From: JBNNGK01 sp050268245
GTDB lineage: Bacteria > Pseudomonadota > Gammaproteobacteria > Enterobacterales > Enterobacteriaceae
NCBI RefSeq assembly: GCF_050268245.1
Contig: NZ_JBNNGK010000013.1
Location: forward strand, 54,748 to 118,747
Direction: 5' to 3'
Length of the DNA stretch: 64,000 nucleotides
The notes under the pieces were generated by a model. That model was not told the origin of the DNA. It saw only the letters and a list, made by a program, of their open reading frames with translations, and ran no database searches. Each line of letters starts with the position of its first letter. Position 1 is the stretch's first letter. A program made the position numbers and the translations under genes. Shown piece by piece: positions 8,398 to 17,800 of this stretch.

Positions 8398-10848
8398 TCA
8401 CACCTTATCGATTTGAATGAGATTGGTATGTTGCGGATTACCTTTCGCCAGTGGCGAAGGGCGATGCGTGGTCAGGGTATTCATACAAGCACCGTGGTCG
8501 ATCCGATCGCCCCGCATATTGGCTTGATGCCAGGCTCCCTGCCCCATAGCGACCACACCCGGCATGATACGCGGCGTCACTTTAGCGGCTACGCGTATTT
8601 CACCACGCGCGTTAAACACTCGAACCGTGTCTCCCTGCACGATGCTGCGCGCTTCGGCGTCCAGCGGGTTAATCCACACCTCCTGCGGACAAGCCGCCTG
8701 CAAAACGTCAATATTGCCGTAGCTTGAATGCGTGCGTGCCTTGTAGTGAAAACCGAACATTTGCAACGGATAATCTTTGCGCAGCGGATCGTCCCAGCCT
8801 TCAAAAGTTGACGCGTAAATGGGTAACGGGCTGATGGTTTCATCGGGCTGTAGATCCCACGTTGCAGCAATTTCAGCCAAACGAGCGGAGTAGATCTCAA
8901 TCTTGCCGGAAGGGGTATTCAGCGGGTGAGTCTCGGGGTGTTGGCGGAATTGTTGATAGGCGACAAAATGACCATTGGGATCTTTGCGCTTATAAATCCC
9001 CATCTGACGTAATGCTTCGTAGGACGGCAACTGAGGATCTTTTTCCCGCATTTTGGCATAGAGGTGTTGCAGCCATTGCGCCTGCGAGCGCCCTTCGGTG
9101 AACGTCTGATAAACCTCTGGCCCTAAGCGACGCGCTATTTCACTCATCACCTCATAAATCGGCTTACGTTCAAACTTGGCGGATGTTGCGGGCTGGATGA
9201 AAATCAGATACCCCATATTGCCGGCGTAATCATTAGGAATGATATCCTCTTGCTCAACGGTCATCAGGTCTGGCAACAGAATATCGGCATATTTAGCCGA
9301 CGCCGTCATGAAGTTTTCCAACACCACGATCATCTCGCATTGCGCGTCATCCTGTAAAATATCGTGGGTTTTATTGATGTCTGAATGCTGGTTTATCAGG
9401 GTGTTACCGGCATAGTTCCAAATGAACTTGATGGGGACGTCCAGCCGTTCTTTACCACGTACGCCGTCACGTTTGGCGGTCATTTCCGGCCCACGCACAA
9501 TGGCATCGGTCCAGCTAAAACAGGATATCTGGGTTTTCACCGGATTGTCTAACACCGGCATACGTTCGATGGTAATGGTGTAGGTAGACTCACGCGCTCC
9601 GCTGTTGCCACCGTTAATGCCGACGTTACCGGTCAAAATGGGCAGCATCGCAATAGCCCGAGAAGTCAGCTCACCATTGGCCTGCCGCTGCGGCCCCCAA
9701 CCTTGTGAAATATAGGCGGGTTTCGTACTGCCGATCTCACGCGCCAGTTTGATGATGCGATCGGCCGGGATACCGGTAATTTTCGACGCCCATAACGGTG
9801 TTTTTTCAATTCCGTCATCACCGTAACCCAGAATATAGGCTTTATAATGTCCATTAGCTGGCGCGCCTGCGGGTAATGTTTTTTCGTCGTACCCCACACA
9901 GTAGGTATCCAGAAATGCCTGATCGACCCTATTTTCACTGATCAACACATGAGCCAAACCCGCAACTAACGCCGCATCAGTGCCAGGCCGGATCGGTATC
10001 CATTCATCTTCACGCCCTGCTGCCGTGTCGGTATAACGGGGATCGATGACAATCATTCGCGCATTGGAACGTTCGCGCGCCTGTTCCAAGTAATAGCTAA
10101 TCCCGCCGCCGCTCATGCGCGTCTCCGCGGGGTTATTGCCAAACAGCACCACCAGTTTGCTATTTTCAATATCCGACGTGCTATTCCCTTCATTACTCCC
10201 GTAGGTATAGGGCATAGCGCAGGCAATCTGCGCGGTACTGTACGTACCATAATGGCTAAGAAAACCGCCGTAACAGTTCATCAAACGCGCGACTAATGAT
10301 GCGTACGGTGATGAGCGGGTGATATTTCCCCCAACGATGCCAGAGGTGTAATTGATGTACACCGCTTCATTGCCGTACTTTTCAACAATACGTTGCAAGT
10401 TACTGACAATTTCGCTGTAGGCTTCCTCCCAGCTAATACGTTTAAACTTACCTTCGCCGCGTTTTCCTACTCGCTTCATCGGATAATTAAGACGTTCAGG
10501 ATGATTCATGCGGCGACGGATGGAGCGGCCACGCAAACAGGCACGAACTTGATGATTACCATAAATGTCTGCGCCGGTGTTATCCGTCTCAACCCAATAG
10601 ACTTCGTCATCACGTACGTGCAAACGTAGTGCACAGCGGCTACCGCAGTTAACGGAACAGGCGCCCCACACAACTTTGTCTTCCGCTGCCGCTTGTCTGG
10701 CGGCACGCACCGAATCGGCCAGTGCTCGCTGACTGAAGGGTAATGTGATACCGCCGGCGGCCATCGTCAGTCCTACTGCCGCACTGGCTTTTATCCATGT
10801 TCGGCGGCTGATTTCCCCGCCCAGCAATGGTGATTTTATGTTCGACAT
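8398..10848 (-). CDS. ynfE: DMSO/selenate reductase-type catalytic subunit A, first copy (YnfE/DmsA family)
   Basis: Molybdopterin oxidoreductase of 816 residues and first gene of the operon. The leader has SRRTWIK at residues 14-20, marking Tat export. Cluster cysteines are at 64, 68, 72 and 104, and Ser204 in HYGTYSTAQ is the likely molybdenum ligand. C-terminal blocks such as FGFHYKARTHSSYGN, CPQEVWINPLDA and HRPSPLAKGNPQHTNL are typical. It looks closer to E. coli YnfE/YnfF than the second copy does, judging from memory. An 84-base gap separates the two copies, and a candidate FNR promoter lies upstream at 10974-11014. Alternative name dmsA; substrate unproven. Confidence 0.9.
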   Translation of the reverse strand: MSNIKSPLLGGEISRRTWIKASAAVGLTMAAGGITLPFSQRALADSVRAARQAAAEDKVVWGACSVNCGSRCALRLHVRDDEVYWVETDNTGADIYGNHQVRACLRGRSIRRRMNHPERLNYPMKRVGKRGEGKFKRISWEEAYSEIVSNLQRIVEKYGNEAVYINYTSGIVGGNITRSSPYASLVARLMNCYGGFLSHYGTYSTAQIACAMPYTYGSNEGNSTSDIENSKLVVLFGNNPAETRMSGGGISYYLEQARERSNARMIVIDPRYTDTAAGREDEWIPIRPGTDAALVAGLAHVLISENRVDQAFLDTYCVGYDEKTLPAGAPANGHYKAYILGYGDDGIEKTPLWASKITGIPADRIIKLAREIGSTKPAYISQGWGPQRQANGELTSRAIAMLPILTGNVGINGGNSGARESTYTITIERMPVLDNPVKTQISCFSWTDAIVRGPEMTAKRDGVRGKERLDVPIKFIWNYAGNTLINQHSDINKTHDILQDDAQCEMIVVLENFMTASAKYADILLPDLMTVEQEDIIPNDYAGNMGYLIFIQPATSAKFERKPIYEVMSEIARRLGPEVYQTFTEGRSQAQWLQHLYAKMREKDPQLPSYEALRQMGIYKRKDPNGHFVAYQQFRQHPETHPLNTPSGKIEIYSARLAEIAATWDLQPDETISPLPIYASTFEGWDDPLRKDYPLQMFGFHYKARTHSSYGNIDVLQAACPQEVWINPLDAEARSIVQGDTVRVFNARGEIRVAAKVTPRIMPGVVAMGQGAWHQANMRGDRIDHGACMNTLTTHRPSPLAKGNPQHTNLIQIDKV

Positions 10849-10973
10849 ACACTCGCTCCAAAACTTATCCCAACATGGGGCAGGCTATAACCGAGAGTTC
10901 AAAGCCTGTCTGGAGGAGAGCCGCAAATTATCTGCGAGATTATTGGAATAGAATTACCCCTCCATGACGAGGG

Positions 10974-11014
10974 ATATTACCTATAAGTGAGTAGCAAACT
11001 TTGTCTGCTATCAA
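10974..11014 (-). promoter_or_regulatory. Candidate FNR-activated promoter of the DMSO-reductase operon
   Basis: Read on the minus strand, TTGATAGCAGACAA (11014-11001) matches 8 of 10 bases of the FNR consensus TTGAT-N4-ATCAA. A TAATAT -10 hexamer lies at 10979-10974, putting a start near 10967. The FNR site would then be centred about 40.5 bases upstream, the class II activator position. The distance to the first gene leaves a leader of about 120 bases. FNR control is well known for dmsABC and ynf operons in E. coli. Confidence 0.6.
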
Positions 11015-11049
11015 TAAAGCGAGGAAATTTGTAGTGACACGATGCAAAC

Positions 11050-11074
11050 AAAAAAAGCGCCCTAAGGCGCTTTT
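11050..11074 (-). terminator. Terminator after serS
   Basis: On the minus strand AAGCGCC-TTAG-GGCGCTT is followed by a T-rich run of seven, 17 bases past the serS stop. Confidence 0.88.
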
Positions 11075-11090
11075 ATAGAATCGGTGTTAT

Positions 11091-12383
11091 TTAGCCAATA
11101 TAGTCAAGGCCACCCATGTATGGACGCAATACCTCTGGCACCTGAATGCGGCCATCAACTTGCTGATAGTTCTCCAACACCGCGACCAAGGTACGCCCCA
11201 CCGCTAAGCCTGAACCGTTCAGTGTATGCACCAAGCGCGGTTTTTTCTCCGTTTTGCTACGGCTGCGAGCCTGCATACGGCGCGCTTGGAAATCCCACAT
11301 ATTGGAACAAGAAGAAATTTCACGGTAGGTATTTTGCGCCGGTAGCCACACTTCCAAATCGTAAGTTTTGCAGGCGCCAAAGCCCATGTCGCCGGTGCAC
11401 AGCAGCACTTTACGATAAGGCAGATTCAGCAATTGCAACACTTTTTCAGCGTGACCGGTGAGCTCTTCTAACGCGTTCATCGATTCTTCTGGACGCACGA
11501 TCTGAACCATTTCAACTTTATCGAACTGGTGCATACGGATCAAACCACGGGTATCACGCCCATAAGAACCGGCTTCAGCACGGAAGCACGGCGTATGCGC
11601 AGTCATTTTCAGCGGCAGTGCTTCTTCTTCCAGAATTTCGTCGCGCACCAGATTGGTTACCGGAACTTCCGCCGTCGGAATCAGCGCATAATGGCTGCTT
11701 TCAGACTCTTCTTCCAGCGGCTTGGTATGGAACAGGTCATCACCAAACTTAGGTAACTGCCCCGTACCGTAAAGCGTGGCATGGTTAACCAAATACGGGA
11801 CATAGGTTTCCAGATAGCCATGCTGTTCGGTGTGCAGATCCAGCATGAATTGCGCCAGCGCACGGTGCATGCGCGCAATTTGCCCTTTCATGACCACAAA
11901 ACGTGAGCCCGTCAGTTTTACCGCGGCGGCAAAATCTAACCCCCCCGCCATCTCGCCTAAGTCAACGTGATCGCGCACCGGGAAATCATAGGTACGTGGC
12001 TCCCCCCAACGGCTGACCTCTTGGTTCTCGCTGTCATCTTTACCGTTAGGCACAGAATCATCTGGCAGGTTGGGCAGTGTCAGAGCGTAATCGCGGATTT
12101 CACTCAGCAACGTATCCAGTTCCGCCTTAGCCGCATCCAGCTTATCACCCAGCTCGTTCACTTCGCGACGCAGCGGCTCAATATCCTCCCCGCGCGCTTT
12201 CGCCGCGCCGATGGATTTCGATCGGGAATTACGTTCTGCCTGCAGTTGTTCAGTTTCTACCTGCAGAACTTTGCGGCGTTCTTCTTGTGAACGCAACAAA
12301 TCCAGATCGAGTTTAAAGCCTCTGCGAGCCAGTTTTTCGGCGACTGCGTCTAGCTCATTACGCAGCAGATTGGGATCGAGCAT
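11091..12383 (-). CDS. serS: Serine--tRNA ligase
   Basis: Class II seryl-tRNA synthetase, 430 residues. The N-terminal portion (about residues 30-100) is the charged, heptad-rich coiled-coil arm that reaches the tRNA long variable arm. Catalytic motif 2 is seen in FRAEAGSYGRDTRGLIRMHQ and motif 3 in NGSGLAVGRTLVAVLENYQ near the C-terminus; TAEVPVTNL also matches. It is the last gene of a lolA-rarA-serS cluster, with 109 bases between rarA and serS, so a serS promoter in that gap is possible. Confidence 0.98.
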   Translation of the reverse strand: MLDPNLLRNELDAVAEKLARRGFKLDLDLLRSQEERRKVLQVETEQLQAERNSRSKSIGAAKARGEDIEPLRREVNELGDKLDAAKAELDTLLSEIRDYALTLPNLPDDSVPNGKDDSENQEVSRWGEPRTYDFPVRDHVDLGEMAGGLDFAAAVKLTGSRFVVMKGQIARMHRALAQFMLDLHTEQHGYLETYVPYLVNHATLYGTGQLPKFGDDLFHTKPLEEESESSHYALIPTAEVPVTNLVRDEILEEEALPLKMTAHTPCFRAEAGSYGRDTRGLIRMHQFDKVEMVQIVRPEESMNALEELTGHAEKVLQLLNLPYRKVLLCTGDMGFGACKTYDLEVWLPAQNTYREISSCSNMWDFQARRMQARSRSKTEKKPRLVHTLNGSGLAVGRTLVAVLENYQQVDGRIQVPEVLRPYMGGLDYIG

Positions 12384-12492
12384 GCTAGTCCTGTGCTTGT
12401 TGTTATTGAAAGAAAATCTGTCGTTCTATGCCGCTAATGAAAAGCCGCATAAAGGAAGAGTGATAGCTGCTAACCTTACCGCAACGGCAACG

Positions 12493-13839
12493 CTAGCGGT
12501 AGCGTTTTGTCTGGCTATTTTGATCCTGTTCAGCGAGCCAAGCCAACTTTTCGTTAATTTTACCCTCCAACCCACGAGCCGTCGGTTGATAATAGCGTGT
12601 GTTGGCCATTTCAGGCGGGAAGTAGTTCTCACCGGCAGCATAGGCATGGGGTTCATCGTGCGCGTAACGGTATTCTGCGCCCAGGCCCATCTCTTTCATT
12701 AAGCTCGTCGGCGCATTGCGCAGATGCTCTGGCACGTCGTAGTCCGCCATTTCTTTCGCATCACGCATTGCCGCTTTGAAAGCGGTATACACGGCATTGC
12801 TTTTCGGCGCACAGGCTAAATAAACAATCGCTTGAGCAATCGCGCGTTCGCCTTCGGCCGGACCAACGCGGGTAAAGCAATCCCAAGCCGCGAGCGCTAC
12901 CTGCATACCGCGAGGATCGGCATTGCCGACATCCTCAGAGGCGATCGCCAGCAAACGACGAGCAACATACAATGGATCGCCACCCGCGGTAATAATGCGC
13001 GCATACCAATAGAGCGCCGCATCTGGTGCCGAACCGCGAACCGACTTATGCAGGGCCGAGATCAAATCGTAATAGCGATCGCCTTTGTTATCAAAACGTG
13101 CACTGCGTTCACCCGAGACTTCTTTCAATAATTCTGGCGTCAATACTCGCCAGCCTTTCTCGTTGATCTCCGCCATGTCGGCCATCATTTCAAGACTGTT
13201 CAGCGCCCGCCGGGCATCACCACCGACCAACTCCGACAACATACGCCGTGTTTCTTGCGGCAGCTCAATATGTTGCCCACCGAAGCCGCGATGGCTGTCG
13301 TGCATCGCCTGCTCCAACACCTGGCTGATATCCTCAGTGGTGAGCGCTTTCAACAGATAGACGCGAGCCCGTGACAGTAACGCTGAATTTAATTCAAATG
13401 AGGGGTTTTCGGTGGTCGCCCCAATAAAAGTGATGGTGCCATCTTCAATATGGGGCAAGAAGGCATCCTGCTGACTTTTATTAAAGCGGTGTACCTCATC
13501 AACAAACAAAATGGTACGGCGACCCGCATGACGATTTTGACGTGCACGCTCGATCGCCTCCCGGATTTCTTTAATCCCGGAAGTCACGGCAGAGATGCGC
13601 TCGACGTCGGCCTGGCCATAGTGAGCGATCAGTTCTGCCAATGTCGTTTTCCCGGTACCAGGCGGCCCCCACAGAATCATCGAATGCAGCTGTCCTGCCT
13701 CAATAGCGCGCGGCAACGGTTTACCCGGCGCCAATAAATGCTGCTGACCAATGTACTGTGCCAACGTCGTTGGCCGCATACGTGCGGCCAACGGTTGGAA
13801 TTCATTCTGAGAAAAGTCGAGAGACAGATTATTACTCAC
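12493..13839 (-). CDS. rarA: Replication-associated recombination protein RarA (MgsA)
   Basis: AAA+ ATPase of 448 residues, related to clamp-loader subunits and RuvB, acting at stalled replication forks. Walker A GPPGTGKT lies at residues 58-65 and Walker B ILFVDEVHRF about 50 residues later. The block FIGATTENPSFELNSALLSRARV is the sensor/arginine-finger region. The C-terminal half holds the family tetramerisation region. Its start is seven bases after the lolA stop, an operon arrangement conserved in enterobacteria. Confidence 0.96.
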   Translation of the reverse strand: MSNNLSLDFSQNEFQPLAARMRPTTLAQYIGQQHLLAPGKPLPRAIEAGQLHSMILWGPPGTGKTTLAELIAHYGQADVERISAVTSGIKEIREAIERARQNRHAGRRTILFVDEVHRFNKSQQDAFLPHIEDGTITFIGATTENPSFELNSALLSRARVYLLKALTTEDISQVLEQAMHDSHRGFGGQHIELPQETRRMLSELVGGDARRALNSLEMMADMAEINEKGWRVLTPELLKEVSGERSARFDNKGDRYYDLISALHKSVRGSAPDAALYWYARIITAGGDPLYVARRLLAIASEDVGNADPRGMQVALAAWDCFTRVGPAEGERAIAQAIVYLACAPKSNAVYTAFKAAMRDAKEMADYDVPEHLRNAPTSLMKEMGLGAEYRYAHDEPHAYAAGENYFPPEMANTRYYQPTARGLEGKINEKLAWLAEQDQNSQTKRYR

Positions 13840-13846
13840 GCAAACC

Positions 13847-14458
13847 TCACTGGCGCTGGTCGTCCAGCGTCACCCCCTCTGGCGGGGTAAATTTAAATTT
13901 GCTGGCGTCAACAGCCGTATTTTGTTGGCTTTTTAACGCATAAGCGCTGCGTTGACCATCTTGCTCCACCGCTGCAAAACTCTTGATTGTGCCACTGTTG
14001 GTCACCGAAATCGCAAACTGCTTCAGATTACCGTTGCGTGATTTCGGCGTCAGTTCAAAATCATCGCCTTGCTGTTTAATGTTGTACTGTTTCCAATCAT
14101 TCGGGTTATTACGCGTGATCAGCATGAATGGCGTATTACCGGTGGCACTTTTCAACCACGTCGCCGTCACCTGTTCTACAAAGGGATTATAGAACCACAG
14201 CGTTGTCCCGTCAGAAACCAATACGCTTTCATCCGGTGACGTCATATGCCAGTTAAACAGGTTCGGCCGCTTAACCCACAGCTCGCCTTCCCCTTGCTGT
14301 ACCGCGGAGCCGTCGCTACCAGTGACAGTCTGGGTAAAACTCGCATGGAACGTATTCACTTTTGCCAAGCGCGTTTGTAGATCCCGTTCTGCATTTGCCA
14401 ACACAGAGGCAGAAGCAAACCCTGAAAGCAGGCAACAAGCAACTAACAGTTTTTTCAT
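13847..14458 (-). CDS. lolA: Outer-membrane lipoprotein carrier protein LolA
   Basis: Periplasmic chaperone of 203 residues that takes lipoproteins from LolCDE and hands them to LolB. A signal peptide of about 21 residues (MKKLLVACCLLSG...SVLA, then NAERDL) is clear. The mature part has family blocks FHASFTQTVTGSDG, GELWVKRPNLFNWHM and LWFYNPFVEQVT. It heads the lolA-rarA-serS cluster, 343 bases downstream of ftsK. Length and sequence agree with E. coli LolA. Confidence 0.97.
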   Translation of the reverse strand: MKKLLVACCLLSGFASASVLANAERDLQTRLAKVNTFHASFTQTVTGSDGSAVQQGEGELWVKRPNLFNWHMTSPDESVLVSDGTTLWFYNPFVEQVTATWLKSATGNTPFMLITRNNPNDWKQYNIKQQGDDFELTPKSRNGNLKQFAISVTNSGTIKSFAAVEQDGQRSAYALKSQQNTAVDASKFKFTPPEGVTLDDQRQ

Positions 14459-14801
14459 TATTCCAAATACCTTATGAAATGCGTTTACCGCAGAGTAATG
14501 CCAGCGGATCGATTATCCCGTAACATCTCACACTCTACCGGAAGCCGAACTGAGGCAAAACGACCAATATTCTGAGAAGCTACGGGTTTACGCTTCTTTG
14601 CATAAAGGCCGCAGAGCGGCCTTTATGGTTAATGACAACGTTACCTTTAACCCGAGATACGCGAACCTAACGCACAAAGGGACACTCAGGCGGCAAGCCG
14701 CCACCACGACATTGTTGGCGCACTTTCCCTCATAACAGGCTTTTTCACCCGTCTGAAGAGCCGCAAAGCGGCTCTTGATTAATCATATCAATGGACAACC
14801 A
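14459..14801. other. ftsK-lolA intergenic region with three strong hairpins
   Basis: No ORF of note. Three perfect stems are visible: CATAAAGGCCGC/GCGGCCTTTATG (14601-14627, loop AGA), GGCGGC/GCCGCC near 14691-14704, and AAGAGCCGC/GCGGCTCTT (14757-14777, loop AAA). The last is 25 bases past the ftsK stop and probably ends the ftsK transcript, although no long T-run follows. The lolA promoter should lie near 14460-14590. Confidence 0.6.
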
Positions 14802-17800
14802 TCATTCATGCCGCGGCGGAGCCAGTACTTCACGGTTACCGTTATGCCCTTGCTCGCTCACGATACCTTGCGCTTCCATCTGTTCGATGATGCGCGCGGC
14901 ACGGTTGTAGCCAATACGGAACTGGCGCTGGACACCGGAAATGGAGGCTCTGCGCTTATCCACCACAAACTCCACGGCTTGATCGAACAACGGGTCAAGA
15001 TCTTCGTCACCGTCAATGCCGCCACCTTCACCGTCGTCACCGGCGCTAACGATACCCTCTTTATATTGGGGCCGCTCACGCGCTTTCCAATCCTTGACCA
15101 CCGCGTGCACTTCCTGATCGCGCACAAAGGCCCCGTGAACACGCACTGGGATAGAAGAGTTCGGTGCCAAGTACAACATATCACCCATCCCAAGTAAGGA
15201 CTCTGCACCACCTTGATCGAGAATGGTGCGCGAATCAATCTTGCTCGATACGGTGAATGCAATACGCGTTGGGATGTTAGCCTTGATCAACCCGGTAATC
15301 ACATCCACAGAAGGACGCTGAGTTGCCAATACCAAGTGGATCCCCGCCGCACGCGCTTTCTGCGCCAGGCGAGCAATCAACTCTTCGACTTTCTTACCCA
15401 CCGTCATAATCAGATCGGCGAATTCGTCGACCATCACCACGATATACGGCTCTTTCTCCAACACCGGCGGTGTTATGTCCATGCTGTCGGAGGGTTTCCA
15501 GAACGGATCGGGAATCGGGCGGCCCATCGCTTCAGCCTGATCGACACGCTCGTTGTAACCGGCAATATTACGCACCCCCAGCGCAGACATCAGTTTGTAG
15601 CGGCGTTCCATTTCCGCTACGCACCAGCGCAATGCATTGGCAGCGTCTTTCATATCAGTAACCACGTCGGTTAACAGATGTGGGATACCTTCATACACCG
15701 ACAGTTCAAGCATTTTCGGATCGATCATGATAAAGCGCACTTCTTTCGGCGTGGCTTTATACAGAATACTCAGGATCATGGCATTAACGCCGACCGATTT
15801 ACCCGAGCCGGTCGTACCCGCCACCAGCAAGTGTGGCATTTTACCCAGATCCGCGACGACCGGTTCACCGGAGATATCTTTACCCAACACGATCGACAGC
15901 GGTGACGGATTATCACGGAATGCCGGGCAATCCAACACTTCCCGCAGATAAACCGTTTGACGCTTGGCATTCGGTAACTCAAGACCGACGTAAGGTTTGC
16001 CCGGAATAACCTCAACCACCCGCACCGCGGGTGTCGAAAGCGAACGTGCTAGATCGCGTGATAGATTGGAAATCCGCGCGGCTTTAACGCCGGGTGCCAA
16101 ATCCAGTTCGAATCGTGTAATGACCGGGCCGGGTAAAATATCGACAACATCGGCTTTCACCCGATAGTCCGCCAGGCTGGCTTCCACTAAACGCGCTTTT
16201 TGCTCCAGCGCGAACGAATCGATCGGCTCAACTTCTTTCGGCGCTTCCGTCAGCAAGTCTAAGGTCGGCAACGGCGTGGTCGGTTTCTGCAACGGCTGAT
16301 CGTTACGCATCAGGAACGGATGGATCAAACTGTCCATCGCCGGCTGTTGCGGCGCTGCGGCTTGTGCCGGTTCGGCCGGTTGCTGCGGCTGCACGGGTTG
16401 CTGAGGTTGTACTGGCTGATGTAGCGGCTGCACCGACGGCGAAGGTGTTTGCTGTTGAGGCTGCTGAACCGGTTGCGGTGCGCTTGTCTCCTCTTCCGGT
16501 TGCGGCGAGAGGGTAAATAATGGCTCACTTGGGCCATCGTCAACCAGATCGTCAATCGGTGAGAAACTAAACGCATTGCGGGTATCGACAGCGCGCGAGG
16601 TGTCTGCCAACGGGGTATCCGCGTAACGCGCCTGCTGTTGTTCAGCAAAGGCCTGACGCAATGCGGCCTCTTGCAACGCATCTTCATCGTCTTGTGAATA
16701 CGACTCACCATAGCGCTGAGTTTGCTGCTCGGCGAATGCCCGTCCTAGTGCCGCTTCTTGCAACGCTTCATCTTCTTCCTGCGGATTGAGGCTAACGCCA
16801 GGTTGCGGCTCACCGCTATGGCTTTGCTGTTCCTGTTCGGCCATGCGCTGCGAAGGCAGCTTAATACCGTAAGAGGCCAATTCACGGCGGGTAGGGATAC
16901 GCACCGGATTTGGACGCGGTAGTTCCGGGCCTATACCTTGTTTTACTTGAGAATTAGCTTCGCTGGTGGCACTAAATGCTGGCATAAACGTATTACTGGC
17001 AACCGTTGCGGCAGCAATGCCAGCAGCCGATGTATCCGCCGACGGTCTGGCATTGTTGAGCGACGCCGCTGCATCACCGGCTGCAAAACCGCTGGCGTCG
17101 CTAACCTCGCTGCTCTCATGCGGTGTTGTCGCAGAGAAATCGAACGGTGAAGGATCACGCTGCGGCGGCGTCGTAGAACGCCAATTCCCTAATTGCGGTT
17201 CATCATCATGATGAGAATCGACAACTCGCGTTGTTTTTGGCGTTGGCGTTTCTTCTGGCACTTCAAATGAATACAGTGGCGGCGTGCCACCGTTATCAGA
17301 TTGCGTGTTCATCGGATGCTGGTTGACAGAAGTCGGCGCACTTGGTGCGGTAGTCACCGCCGGTGCTGCCGGTTTCATCGCAGCAATCGCTTCAACAGGC
17401 ACAACAGGCTCAGTAACTTGAACCTCCTCTGACGGCTGAACCGCAGTCTGGCTTAAGTCTTCACTCTCATCGCGAGTCGCTCGCAAACTGCTGAGCGACG
17501 CAGCAGCAGCCACCTCTTCAGTCGCTTGCGCCTGTTGCGTGCTCTCCCCGACGGAAGGAGCCGTGAACAACACATCGTCGCTATCGATTGCAGGGTCAAC
17601 GGCAGCTTCTTTCGCCGTCTCTTTTTCTGTCAGCGCCGGTTCATCACGATACCGATCATCGTAATAACCCTCGTTACGCCGTGAACGATTGGTCATCAAC
17701 GTCGCTACGCCCAGTACGGCTGCGCCAATTTTCTCAGCAATCACCAACCAAGACCAGCCGGTGAAAAGCGTCAGGCCAGCAGCCCACACGCACAACAACG

